From assembly GCA_009746045.1 (NCBI GenBank), contig RPFO01000080.1:3174251-3238250 (forward strand): DNA of 64,000 nucleotides. Direction: 5' to 3'. Source of the DNA: Mesostigma viride (lineage: Eukaryota > Streptophyta > Mesostigmatophyceae > Mesostigmatales > Mesostigmataceae). Below, in pieces: positions 21,062 to 32,900 of the stretch. Positions within the stretch are counted from its first letter, which is position 1, and each line of letters begins with the position of its first letter. The position numbers and the translations under genes were made by a program. The notes under the pieces were generated by a model. That model was not told where the DNA came from, made no database searches, and worked only from the letters and a program-made list of their open reading frames with translations.

Positions 21062-21225
21062 GACATACTTGTGGCCATCTGCACTTGCATCTGCGCGAAC
21101 AGCGCCACCATACTCAGCGGCGCTTCTTGGTCGCGACTCCCACCCACTGCGGGTACGGCGGGAGGAATCCCGCCATTCGACCCCGGAGCGGACGTGTTGG
21201 CATCTGCTCTATTTGCATCCGCCAT
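21062..21225 (-). pseudogene. Gypsy-B gag N-terminus fused to integrase
   Basis: It starts with an ATG at 21225 (MADANRADANTSAPGS) and runs into the integrase sequence near 21065, in a different frame. The rest of gag, protease, RT and RNase H is absent. The junction lies at GATGGCCACAAG, where the integrase side would normally read His-Lys-Tyr. This is an internally deleted element. Confidence 0.65.
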
Positions 21226-21282
21226 GGCTCGAGTCTGCGCTCGCGTCAGTGGCATGCACCAGCTGACCGATGGGCAAAACAA

Positions 21283-21491
21283 GAACCAACAAGCCTAGGT
21301 TAGCCTGCCAGAAAAAGACAAGAGCCAGCAAATTCTGGCTAGTTCTATTTTCTTAAAAATCTGTCTCAAGACACTTCCTTTACAAACTGTCAGCCAGGCC
21401 GTTCCCTGTACTGCTGATGGTTGATAAACACTAAAGCCAACGTCTTGGCTTCGAACAGAAGGAAGCAGACTACCGGGTAGTCTCTTCGAGT
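21283..21491 (-). other. Presumed gypsy-B 5' leader or LTR end
   Basis: This stretch lies between the gag start and the LINE block. No LTR partner is visible in the window, so the LTR limits cannot be set. Nothing else is recognised in it. Confidence 0.3.
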
Positions 21492-22343
21492 AACGAAAGG
21501 AGGGTTCTCAGCCGAGGACAAGGAACTGTCCCTCGTGCCTGATGACCACCTTAATGCTTTTGCCTCCCCTGCTATAGAACAATGTTTTCACAACACACAC
21601 TTTGCACAGTCTGATGATGAAGCCGCACATGCGGAATTTATTGAGAAAGTTAATACAATTACAACACGTTGATAGTCTCAATATCGATGCACTCCATGCT
21701 CACGAGCCCGCAGTTAGGCAGCGCTCCATGACATGCTACCGGCCTTGCTCCCAAGGAAAGGGAGAAACACGAAGGCCACTAACGAGAGACTCGAAGAGAC
21801 TACACGCTACGTGAGAGTCCTCTTCGACTATGAACCAAACCATTCGTCATGCCACACGCATGACACACGCCACACTTGTCAGTCCAGCCAGGAATGCCCA
21901 AACTATCTTGCTGCCTGAACCATGCAAATAGAAACTGCATTCCAGTTGCCGTCCTGGCTTTCTACCACACATGCCAACAAAAGCAGGAAGGCATCCCGAC
22001 AAATCTATATTGCTACCCTGTTGCCGATCTCATCTCCTAGAGGCTCCGGCATTTCTGTCCCTGGGAATGTCCGGCATTGAGTCACGACCACCAAGGTCGA
22101 AGCATAATATCCTTCAAACAATCTGCACGCTCACACCTTGCGTGTGAGTGGCCCAGCAAACATTGCTTCTAATCTTTCCTTTCTAGAAGAAATCCCTTTG
22201 TAGGGCTGCCAGCGATTTCGCATTCATTCCAGCGATCTGGCTCCGCACCGCAAATTCCATTTTCTGTCCAGTCCTCATAACGTTGACCCGCTATTCTACA
22301 CCACAAAGACACCTGGCCTGTCAATAGCCTCGGCGCTGTTGAA

Positions 22344-22400
22344 GTCCAGCAGTCCAGCTCCAGCTCCAGCTCCAGCTCCAGCTCCAGCTCCAGCTCCAGC
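22344..22400 (+). repeat. CCAGCT hexamer array
   Basis: Perfect tandem CCAGCT units lie in the LINE 5' region. The duplicated copy near 16490-16540 has one unit fewer. Confidence 0.9.
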
Positions 22401-22670
22401 TGTCCACTAACTCGAGTATGATCCTCTCGACGCTGCGCACTTGTGCTGCCGTCCGCTCAAGTACGTTGAGTGCTGCGCGCCCAGCCGTGCCTGGCCCGGC
22501 GCGCGCGCACGTGCACTTTCGTCCGCTCTTATGCTGCAAGTGCTAGTGTCCCCCCCCCGGTCACTAGCCTTTGTCGAAAATGCGCAGAAAACAAGTTCCT
22601 TGCGCACGTCACCGGTATTGTGCGTAGTGGGCGCCCGGATGACATAGCTCGCGTCCGTGACAGCTTTGTC

Positions 22671-23703
22671 ATGGCCTCTCTGGACCTGGGAGCCGACCCC
22701 ACTGTTGCGGCCGCCATCAACATCACCGCCAAGCAAGTCGCCAATACCTGCTTCGATCGCCTCCCTCCCCTCCTCAACGCTGCCCTCAACCCTGTCCACA
22801 ACCACCTCGCCACCCACCACGCCCATTCCTCACATGCCGACACCTCCATCCACTCCGCCATCACCCACATTGCAGCAGGGCTGCAGCAGCAGCAGCAGCT
22901 CCTCCACCAGCTCCACCAACAACTTGCCGCCTCCATCACTCCTGCCAAGACCACCTATGCCGCCACGCTTCAGAACCCTACGGAGCTCATCAACGAAATC
23001 AAAACAGCCGTCAAGGCCATGCAGCACACGGGATGCTATGCACGAACCCATTCGCTCATGCAGTATTGTGGTACGTGGCGTCCCCTCGAACGTCAACGAT
23101 GCACGCCTGGGCACCTACCTCCGGGGCGACCCCTTCCTGGGGAAGCTCGGCGTGGCCCAAAGCGTCGTCATCAAAACGGCACGACGGCTCGGCGGCCCCA
23201 CCGCCCCTGTCTTGGTGGAATTCCACCGCAAGGAGGACAAACTGCAGGTGCAGAAGGCCCGCCGGAACCTCCACGATACCCAACTGAGCATCGACGATTA
23301 CTATACCCCGGAGCAGCTCGAGGCCCGGGCTCCCGCTTTGAACCGGCCGGAGGTCCACGAGGCTCGGGCAGCCAAGCAGGCCAACCCGCAACTACGGTGC
23401 AGCATCTATGCCCGCCTCTTTAATGGCGTCTTCATCGTCAGCATTAACGGCCAGGACCTTCCTCCAATGACGGCGACCCCCATGGATACCGCCATGCCAG
23501 CGCCCCAGCCCCCTGCTCGGCCCCCGCCGTCACCGCCATCGCCACCGGCATCGACGGTCACCTGCTCCCCAGCACGTGTGGGGATCCGCCGGGGCAACTT
23601 CAGCTCAGGTATGGCTGCCAGGCTTGGCCGTCCCCTTAATAAAGTCGTTCGCTTTGCACCTGAGCCGGAGCCCGCGCTGCGAACCCTTCTCTCCTATCAA
23701 TGA
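22671..23703 (+). pseudogene. LINE ORF1, frameshifted
   Basis: It starts with ATG 22671 (MASLDLGADP). The first 120 codons are Ala/His/Gln-rich and include a poly-Gln run that could form a coiled coil. Near 23030 the frame changes by one base. The continuation to 23703 contains an RRM-like or L1-ORF1-like module (SCSIVVRGVPSNVNDARLG, then VVIKTARRLG and PVLVEFHRKEDKLQVQKARR) and a Pro-rich tail. Such proteins bind LINE RNA as chaperones. The family assignment rests on motif resemblance only. Confidence 0.65.
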
Positions 23704-23833
23704 CGACGCTCGCGGCCCCGCGGCTCCGCGGCTTTAGCAGTGGGATCTGCCTAACTCCCCTTCCCGCCCCTTTGCCTTCGCAGCCCTTGGGCTGTCGGAG
23801 AGAGAGCACCGGGTCGGCAGTGAGCCAGGTTCG

Positions 23834-24715
23834 AGTTACGTTAAATAGTGCCGGAACCTTTTGCCGCCTGAGGCAAATCGGTCCGTAACACTATTTTGCC
23901 CGGAATAACCACTTCCGAGCACCCAAGTTAATTCGGCCGAATTAACTTGGGTGCTCGGAAGTGGTTATTCCGGGCAAAATAGTGTTACGGACCGATTTGC
24001 CTCAGGCGGCAAAAGGTTCCGGCACTATTTAACGTAACTAAAACCTGGCCTCGTGGAGGGGGGACGAAGAGCCCGAGACATCCGCCTAGGCCGCTGAGCA
24101 CGCACCACTAAATGCGCCGGAGCTGCCTCAGTGAGGATTCGAACCCCTGACCTCCAAGGTGCACGGGTTTTAGTTACGTTAAATAGTGCCGGAACCTTTT
24201 GCCGCCTGAGGCAAATCGGTCCGTAACACTATTTTGCCCGGAATAACCACTTCCGAGCACCCAAGTTAATTCGGCCGAATTAACTTGGGTGCTCGGAAGT
24301 GGTTATTCCGGGCAAAATAGTGTTACGGACCGATTTGCCTCAGGCGGCAAAAGGTTCCGGCACTATTTAACGTAACTAAAACCCGTGCACCTTGGAGGTC
24401 AGGGGTTCGAATCCTCACTGAGGCAGCTCCGGCGCATTTAGTGGTGCGTGCTCAGCGGCCTAGGCGGATGTCTCGGGCTCTTCGTCCCCCCTCCACGAGG
24501 CCAGGTTTTAGTTACGTTAAATAGTGCCGGAACCTTTTGCCGCCTGAGGCAAATCGGTCCGTAACACTATTTTGCCCGGAATAACCACTTCCGAGCACCC
24601 AAGTTAATTCGGCCGAATTAACTTGGGTGCTCGGAAGTGGTTATTCCGGGCAAAATAGTGTTACGGACCGATTTGCCTCAGGCGGCAAAAGGTTCCGGCA
24701 CTATTTAACGTAACT
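23834..24715. mobile_element. Hierarchical palindromic element (882 bp)
   Basis: The target duplication GTTCG (23829-23833 and 24716-24720) bounds it exactly. Its structure is P-S-P-S'-P. P (23834-24039, 24172-24377, 24510-24715) is a 206-bp sequence that reads as its own reverse complement. S (24040-24171) is a 132-bp spacer, and S' (24378-24509) is its exact reverse complement. The whole element is therefore also palindromic about the middle of the second P. The spacer holds a tRNA-like 3' half with the B-box GGTTCGAATCC and then TCACTGAGGCA. The termini are AGTTACGTTAAA...TTTAACGTAACT. It has no coding capacity and sits between the two LINE ORFs. Confidence 0.92.
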
Positions 24716-24772
24716 GTTCGCCCCGCCTCGCGCGTCCGCCTCCGGAACCTCCTCAGACTGCACGCATTTCTT

Positions 24773-27700
24773 ATGCGTGCAGACGCAGACTCATTCTACC
24801 TGGCCACCCGAGCCAACCGTCGGCGTCGCCTCGACGCGTTGGCAGGAAGAATCGAAACGGTGATTGAAAGCATAAGTCCCCAACCCGCCCCCCCTACCCC
24901 ACCACCTCCACCCGGCCCACCCCCATCACCACCCTGCTCCATCTCCGCCCCCACCCCCGCCTGCACCCCCCTTTTCGGTCAACGCGCGCCCTTGGTCATC
25001 GCCACCTTCAACGCCCGCACGCTCCAGCCCGACGCTGACCGCTGTCACTGCCTGCGCAGTGACGACTGTCAGTGCCATCGAGTCTCCAATCTTATTGGTT
25101 TCTGCATCGACAATAATATCGCCATCCTGGGAATCCAAGAACACAGGCGCACTGCATCGGCCCGCGGATCAACTGCCCTTGTTGCTGACGACATCGACGG
25201 CTGGCGGTTCTACTACGGAGGCGGCGACGGCACCGGGAACGGGGGCGTCGGTCTCCTCTGCTCCCCGCTCGCCGTACGCCACATGGGCGAACCCCAGCTG
25301 GTCAACGCTCGCCTCCTCGTGGCCACTTTTCATTCGATGGAGGGCCACTCGACCTACGCCCTGACGGTGGGCGTTGGTTACGCACCCCACTCCGGCCACC
25401 CAGAACAAGACCGCAAGGACTTCTTTGCAGCGCTGGAGAACCTGGCGAACGGCATCCCTGGTCGCAACTACCTCGCTCTGCTGCTGGACGCCAACGCCAC
25501 GCTACCACCGGGTACTGGCGGATGTCAGCACGCCCCCAACGGTACGGTCTCCAATGCCAACACTGAACTTTTTGCTGATTTGCTTACGACATGCGATTTG
25601 GTCACTGCCAACACTCGCTTTCCACATAGTCCAGATGCTTTGGTCACACACACCTCGCCAACTGGCACTGAACGCTGCATTGACTATGTTGTAATGCGCA
25701 AGCGTCATCAAGGATCTGTACTAGCTGCTCGCTCGCATGTGATCCCCCTGGTGCGCTCCGATCATCGCATCGTCACCGCCCGCATCCGCCTGCGATTCCC
25801 CTCGCCCTTTCGTAAGCACGTGGCACCACCTGATTTGCGCACACTTCAGTTGCTCGAGAAATCTGACGACGCTCTGGAGGACTTCCCTGAAAAACGCGCC
25901 CACAAGCGCGCCGCAGAGGCGTTCGTCGACGCGCTGGACATCCCGGCCAGCCACGCCCAGCTGTTCGCTGCCGGCCCGGCATCGGCCCTTCGGCACCTCG
26001 CTGACAAGCTGCCCGCGGCCGGGGCCCTACTGCCCCCCCGCCGCCCGCCCCGCTTCACCAGCCTGCACCGGCTCCCCGCCGTCATCCAGGCCCGGCAAGC
26101 CCTGCGCGACAACAGCGACCCCGCCCGCTACGCCCGCCTCAAAGCCGATTACCACTCGGCCATCCGGCAGGCGACCAAGGAGCAGGAGGACCTTCATGTC
26201 CGCGAGTACTTCGCCCACCTCAAGGACCAGCACGGCAAGTACGCCTGGACCCGCCTGCGTCACGCCCAACGGCCCGCCGGCGGCGCGCAGCCGGCGCCGC
26301 GGACGCTCTCTGGCTCACCGCAGCAGCAGCTCGACCAGTGGTATTCCTCCCAGTCCCGGCTGCTCGGCGCCCCCCCGCCGCCTCCGCCGCTTGGCCCTCT
26401 GGCGGCCGCACGCCTGGCAGTAGCACCGGCGGACGTCCCTGCGCCGCCCACGCCGCCCGCCGCTGAGCAGGACTACACGTACCCAGCCCTGACGGAACCC
26501 CTGGCCGACCCCAACGAGCTCCCGCCGTTCACCGAGCTCGAGCTGAGCACCGCCGCCAAGCAACTCCGCTTCTATGCCGCCGTTGGACCTGACCAGCTCC
26601 CAGCCCCGGTGATTAAGCTGACGGCGCTCACGGGGTTCCTGCTTGACGTCTGCAACCGGATCCTGCTTGCCGACGCGCCGCCGATTCCTGAGTGGCAGCA
26701 CAGCTACCGTATTATGCTGTACAAAAACAAAGGTTCCCCTGACGACCCCGCCAACTACAGAGGAGTCTGCATCCAGAGCGCCGCACTTAAGTTGTTCATG
26801 CGCATGATCCTCAACCGCCTTCGTTCTGCTCTCGACTGTCACCTTGGGGAAAGTCAAATGGGCTTCCGTCCTGGGCGCAACACCGTCATGGCCATCTTCG
26901 TCGCGCGTCGCCTCTTCGAGGAAATCGCTCTCCTGCAACCTGGTGAGTTTCCCGCAATCCTGATCTTCGTCGACTTCATCAAGGCTTTTGATTCTGTCCT
27001 CTGGGACGCTCTATGGGCTGTACTTGCTCGCGCTCGCGTCCCCACTCCCCTGATTACCGTCATCCGCACGCTGTATGAGGGGTCGACCACTTCGGTGCGC
27101 ACTCAACACGGCATTACCCCCCATGCCCACTGCAGACCGGCGTCTGGCAGGGTTGCGTCCTGTCGCCGTACCTGTTTATTATTGTAGTGGATTATGTTAT
27201 GCGCCAGGCACGTGCTCGCTTTGCTAGCATTGCAGGCCGTGCCCCTGGCCTAGCGATCACGAACGAGCTTGGGGAAGGGGGGCCGACTAACAAGCAGAAT
27301 TTACTAGCTGACCTCATTTATGCCGACGACATCACGCTCATCGAGAAGCCGGAGTCTGCCCAACTTTGGCTGGACTGCCTGGCGCTCGAGGCTCGGGCGG
27401 TTGGTCTAGAAATCAGCCCCAAAACGGAGGCCCTGGCCCTCGGCATGGCAGGGCCCCCACCCACACTCCGCCTCTTAGACGATGCCGAGGTCAACTACCC
27501 TCCTTCAGGCCGCTTCAAGCTGCTCGGCAGTTGGCTTCCCGACTGCGAGGACGACATGACGACACGGATCGGCATGGCGTGGGCGCACCTCCATGACCAC
27601 CGCCGCTGGTGGAGCAACCCCGCCCTACCCCGGATCGTCAAGCGTGACCTCTTCAAGGTCGTCATTCTGACGATCCTGACCTACGGCGCCGAGACGTGGA

Positions 27701-28221
27701 CACTGACGCAGGAGCTGGAGCAACGACTCGACGGCGCCGTCACCAAGATGCTGCGCAAGGCCCTTAACATCCCCTTTGGTTTGCACATTAGTAATGAGGA
27801 TTTGTACGCTGATTTGCCCTATGTTTCCCACATTATTAGGCACAGGCGCCTGGGCCTAGCCGGGCACCTGGCCCGCACAGATCAGGTAGATACATCAGAT
27901 AGACTAGCTGGCACCAAGCCCGCCCAGCCTGGGCGATATGTCCTCACCTGGCGTGCCCCCGGCCGCGCGCGGCAGGGCCGCCACCCGTGGACTTTTCGTG
28001 ATAGACTCGGCATGGACATGTGCTACACTAGACGTGACGGGCTCACCCCCGGGCAGCCTCCTGGTTTGTCTGTAATATGGAGGCAGATGGTGCGCAAGGA
28101 TAGATGGCAAGTAGTGATGAAGGAGACCACCCCCAAGCCTGTGGGGGCTCTGCGTGTGACCAAGTATGGCATTCATAGCGATCCGGGCCGCGGTGCCCAC
28201 ACCCCTGTAACTAGGACCTAG
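24773..28221 (+). pseudogene. LINE ORF2: APE endonuclease and reverse transcriptase, frameshifted
   Basis: The first frame (24773-27187, 804 codons) has a Pro-rich leader. The APE-type endonuclease follows, with Asn80 (ATFNAR), Glu123 (QEHR), the LLDAN motif and a VRSDHR motif. The RT begins near residue 590 (VGPDQLPAPVIK) and includes YRIMLYKNKG, GFRPGRNTV and the first catalytic block, FVDFIKAFD. A one-base shift near 27119-27135, in a C-run before the LQTGVWQGC block, moves the rest into another frame to 28221. That part carries the catalytic YADD (LIYADDITLIE) and a conserved C-terminal region (YGAETWTLTQ). The endonuclease nicks the target and the RT copies the RNA there. Confidence 0.92.
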
Positions 28222-28276
28222 ATAGCTTATACCATCCATTCCATCCCATGTTCTCCTCCCACTGAGGACTTATGCT

Positions 28277-28295
28277 CACGTGACGCAGTCACGTG
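28277..28295 (+). promoter_or_regulatory. LINE 3' hairpin
   Basis: CACGTGAC-GCA-GTCACGTG forms a perfect 8-bp stem with a 3-nt loop, 6 bp before the TAAT tail. It is conserved in the truncated copies and in a second LINE-like family, so it may be the structure recognised by the RT at the start of copying. Confidence 0.7.
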
Positions 28296-28320
28296 TCTAT
28301 TAATTAATTAATTAATTCTT

Positions 28321-28855
28321 ACACCCGCACTTCAGCTTATGCCGCCCATAACATCAAGGGGGGGCACTGTCATTGGGAAGGCTATAGGGACACTGCCGGC
28401 ACGTGACCATCTTACGTCGTGTACCAAGTCCCAGCCAGAGGGTGAATCCAAAAAGTTGGTCCAGAATTTGATCCAGCACAATACAACAACGTGCTGTAGG
28501 TAAAAGACACTCAGCTAGCTCAAGCTGCCAGCTGGCACCCGTTTACCAATACCAGCTATGCTTTCGAATTGAAATGGCAACAAACTAGCTTTCTTCCTTG
28601 CCAGCCGTGTTCCTAAATGCTGAAACGGGGCAGTCAGCCATTAGAAGGCCCGTAGACTGATAATCCAGGGAGACTGCCATGACACCTGGGCTGGCGTGGT
28701 TGCCATCGCAATCTGAAAACAGATTTTGACCTGCACGACACAACAAGTGGAATCACGGTATGCCATCGGGGAGGCATGCACAACGTTATCCTACCTTCTA
28801 TTGTACCTTCTATTGCACAGAGTTCTCCTACCTTATATTGTACCTTATACTGCCC
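28321..28855. other. No gene recognised
   Basis: This is unique-looking sequence between two LINE copies. The reading frames are short. Confidence 0.4.
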
Positions 28856-29312
28856 CTGGCCCGCACAGATCAGGCAGATACATCAGACAGACTAGCTGGC
28901 ACCAAGCCCGTGCAGCCTGGCCGTTATGTCCTCACCTGGCGTGCCCCAGGCCGCGCGCGCTGGCCGGGCCGCCCTCCGTGGACTTTCCACGATAGGCTAG
29001 GCATGGACATGTGCTAACCTAGACAGGGTGGGTTCACGCCCGGGGAGCCCCCTAGCTGGTTTGTCTGTAATATGGAGGCAGATGACTAGTAAAGATAGGT
29101 GGCAGACAGTTATGAAGGACACCACCCCCAAGTCAGTGGGTGCTATGCGGTGACCCAGTTGGCATTCATAGTGATTCGGGCCGTGGCGCCCGCAACCCTG
29201 TGACTAGAATTTAGAGAGCTAGATCCATCCACCCCATCCCATATCCACCCCTTTGAGGGCTTATGCTCACGTGACGCAGTCTACGTGTAAATTAGTTCAT
29301 TAACTAATATTG
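28856..29312 (+). mobile_element. Diverged RTE LINE 3' end
   Basis: It corresponds to the LINE from CTGGCCCGCACAGATCAGG to the tail, with many substitutions. It includes a hairpin with one arm changed (CACGTGACGCAGTCTACGTG) and a degenerate A/T tail. It represents a second, older subfamily. Confidence 0.75.
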
Positions 29313-29720
29313 TACCTTCTATTGCACATAGTTAAATTACCTTACATTGTACCTTATATGCACAGAGCTATCCTACCTCATAGTAGTATTGTAATTAGCG
29401 GCGCAGTGTGCATAGTGGGCAGCAGAATGGTCTCAACGACCCGGTGACAAGGAAAAGAGCTATGCAACAGCTTCCATGAAGCAAGCCCACCAAGAAGCTT
29501 CCGCTCAGGGCAGCAACCCACCAGAACCAGCACAAAAGGTTATTAGGGGTCCTTAGCGCGTTACCTATTTTAGTTTAATTAAGGTGTTCTTATAATCCTA
29601 GTTCAGTATAATAAGGTGTCCACGCATAATGGCGCTGCGTCCCCTCGTGCCGTGATCTAAGGGCTGTCGTTTTGGGTCTCTGCGTGGGCAAGCCGCCCAT
29701 TCCATGACAAAATTCTGTCG
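29313..29720. other. Intergenic / 3' flank of the host gene
   Basis: No ORF or repeat is seen. The stretch probably contains the 3' UTR of the minus-strand gene that stops at 29721, but I cannot place a polyadenylation site with confidence. Confidence 0.35.
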
Positions 29721-29956
29721 TTAGCAATTCAAGCCTTGATCAGACGCAGATGAAAAGCAGCATGACTTAAAGGCAACTAAGACTGCATCCCCAACCCAGA
29801 AGCTCATGCCCCAAGGCCCAAGCAGAAACCAGCCAGACAGGACACCATAGTAGGTGCAATCCTTGTACATGTCTTCAGCCCTGAAACCCTGCGTCTCCAT
29901 GCAAAGGCGTCCCCCCTCAAGCATCTCGTCATTGGTGATTTTCGGATGCATGCTAA
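29721..29956 (-). CDS. Exon 9: C-terminus and stop
   Basis: The acceptor is GATCCGTAG. After the two bases that complete the split codon it reads [20 protein letters not shown] and [13 protein letters not shown], the type of Cys-containing ending seen in root-cap/vWD-like proteins. A hydrophobic stretch ([13 protein letters not shown]) follows before the TAA. A further intron inside this exon cannot be excluded. Confidence 0.5.
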
Positions 29957-32900
29957 CTACGGATCAAGATAGATAGGCAAAGCAAACCGTGTGGCTGGAG
30001 GATGCACGAATGCCAAAGAGGAAAAAGAAACATGTAAGGGGAAGAACACGATAAAGTAGGAAACTGGAATACGGACATGAAAGGAAGGAGGAACAAAGAT
30101 CATTCCCTGCGGAGATGAAGAAGGGAACAAGCACGTACCCACTAGGCCGCTCACAGGGGGGCGGGCCATCATCTGGATCGACTTAAGCTCAAACTGCATT
30201 GGGCCATTAGCAAGTAACACGCACCCACAAACCAAGTGTCAGTTTCAAGCCAAGTATACGTACGAGCTAAGGGAATGCCAGTATTACAAACCGATAAGAA
30301 TACAGTGACTCAATTGTTGAAAGGAAATCTTTCTAATCACAGGAATCGCTGTTCTGTATCATTAAACAGGTACCATGGGTTACTATACATTGTTATATTG
30401 GCTTAGTAGATAGCCTTGGCGTTGCATTGCCAACAATACGCTTGTCTTCATGCCACACATCTAGCGCTCATGTTAATGCTAACAATACACCTAGCGTTCA
30501 TGTTAATGCTAGTAATACACCTAGCGCTCATGCCATATGTACACCTAGTGCTGATACACTCACCGTTCATGCATGGTACCCCAAACCCTAAACAGGGACG
30601 GGTGACCCGTAGCTACCAAACATTGCTATGATAGCTTACAGCCTACTAGGTAGGAATAGCGCTGCTATGCTGATCGTCCTAACACACCTTAGTGTTCATG
30701 CACTTATATTTTATCAAAGCGGTGCCATGAACTACGGCAGCTCGTCATTTTTGCAAATGCCGTAGTAGTATAATATTTTGACATTTTTGCAAAGACAGTA
30801 TAATATGCCACTGTCGCTCTCGAGCCGGACTCCTAAATATGGACTCCAATACCGCAAGCTGCGGCCGAGAGACGAGTGAACTTTATGAGCCAGGTAGGGC
30901 GACATTCCATGTACCTACCAAAGGAAAATGGAATCCTCCGCCATAACAGCAGCTTCCTTCCCAGGGCATGCTGTTCAAGACACGGACTTTGCCAGATGGC
31001 AGAAATTGTCCAAACACGTGCCAACTGGCAACAAATCACGAGCTGATGGCTGGCTCCATCTTGTGAAATCAGGAGGGGAGGGCCAAGGAGAAAGCATGCA
31101 TGCCGCGCTCTCTGCAAACTTTCCACGAAACAAGACCCTGATGCACATTGCATGAGTCGCATTCCCCTGACGGGCATCGCTGCACCAATCCAGCGACTAG
31201 CTACATAGGAATCCGCAGCCTGGCAGGACAGCAACATCCATCCTAGCGACCCACGGCATGCGACCTACATAGTTGCGGCCCGGTTCCTTGTGCTCCTCCT
31301 TCGATGCTGCGCGCACAATGTCCACCACGACTGTCGCGTCGGTCCCGAACGTTAGCGTGATCGAGCTGAGCCGCCGCTTGATGGTGACGTCGTCGGTGAG
31401 CGTCAACAAGGAGGACACGGGGGCCACGCGCTGCGCGCCCACGCGAGCATTCATGTGCAGCAAGACGCGAGCTTCGTTGTGCGCCGATAGCAAGCAGACA
31501 TGCATTCCACGGGATGACGCGCGGGAAAACGTTTACGTGCCATCATTGCGATTACCATCACAGCACCATGCATTTACTAATTATAACGCCAATCCTGGGA
31601 ACCCTAAATAAAGTTACCCTAGAAAGTACTTGACAGATACCAGACAAGGTATCCTAGCAATGGATCTTTGATGGCGCACAGAGGCGCTGGCAGTAAGGAA
31701 GTGGCTGCTGTTGTTGAGCCCAGGACAAAGAACAGGACGTGGGACGGCGGGAAGGAACCCTTGGCAACAGCGCCATGCTCAATCCTAACTATTTTAAGGG
31801 GCGGTTGCTCGTGAAGTGTAGCGTGGGTGCTCAATCCCAACTAATTAAAGGGGTGGTTGCTCGTGAAGTGTAGCGTGGGTGCTCAATCCCGACTAATTAA
31901 ATAGGTGGTTGCTTGTGAAGTAAAGTGTGGACCTTCAATCCCAACGAAAGGGATGCTTGTGCTGCACAGCTATAGTGTGGGCTCGCATCAACCAGAAACA
32001 TAGAAAAGACTACCAGGAGTGCTCGCCTAGCAAAGCCATCGCCCAAGCCCACGGCCGTCGCCCACCCACGCCTAGCCCATAGCTGAACTATCAGGAGCCG
32101 TCGCCCAAGCCATAGCCCAACTTTCTTAGGAAAATTGAGGACAAGAATCTCACCATCTAAATAACTAACTTACTTACTTCCAACTTTCATTTGAATGCTG
32201 CAAATAGGTCGCTTTCAGTCATAGGGGCATCCCCTGGTGGCTTCGCCAGGCTGCCCCCCGCGCAGACACAAGCGCACGTACACAATCAGCACGTTCCCGC
32301 GCTGATGTGCGTGGGGGGCACCGTAAGCTCAATGTCCCTGGCCCCGCCTTGATGACTGTTGGCATCGCATTCTCCGCAAAGGAGCCTAATAAGGGCCTGG
32401 GTCGCCATAGTGTTCTTTATAGGCTCTTGCGCAATCAAACGGCCCTGGTGCAAGCGAGCATACTACATTCTGCGAAGGCAATTTTGGGCCCTTGGAGCCC
32501 ACTTGCCAAAAGAACATAATTTTATTAGGAAAGACATGATAGTCGTATACACATTCGTATAGTAGTTTAAATACGACTATAAAATACTTTGATAGAAAAT
32601 GATATGTCACAGAGGCGAGAATAGCCAGGCAAAGCAGCGCACCAAGCCTGATAGGTGCTGAAGCTGAGGTCCCTTGGAGTGCCTTCCTACCACGAGAAAC
32701 AATTGTATGACAAGTTTGTGCAGGCATTACAGTGGAGCCTAGCCGCACCCTCAAAACCATTGTACAAGTCATTGTCAATTTAGCCCAGTTCACCATGCTG
32801 GGGCCAAGCACATGCCCCCTTTGTCCAATCTTGTCCCCCAACAGCAGCGAAGGTGGGTGGGTGGGAGCTGCAAAAAGGCCTCCCTACGCCACACCATACC

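Larger units (their letters stand above)
21492..28320 (+). mobile_element. RTE-like LINE, long but defective
   Basis: It has a 5' region shared with 15638-16805, ORF1 (22671-23703), ORF2 (24773-28221), a 3' hairpin and a TAAT-repeat tail. An 882-bp palindromic element is inserted between the ORFs. The APE endonuclease, the RT with YADD, the C-terminal motif YGAETWTLT followed by RRLGLAGHLAR, and the short tandem-repeat tail fit the RTE clade. At least six related tail fragments occur in the window. Both ORFs carry a frameshift, so this copy is inactive. Confidence 0.9.

Noticed and set aside
23834-24715. Palindrome as a sequencing fold-back artefact
   Set aside because: Unique LINE sequence continues correctly on both sides, a 5-bp duplication flanks it exactly, and a structurally similar element exists at 6291-6648.
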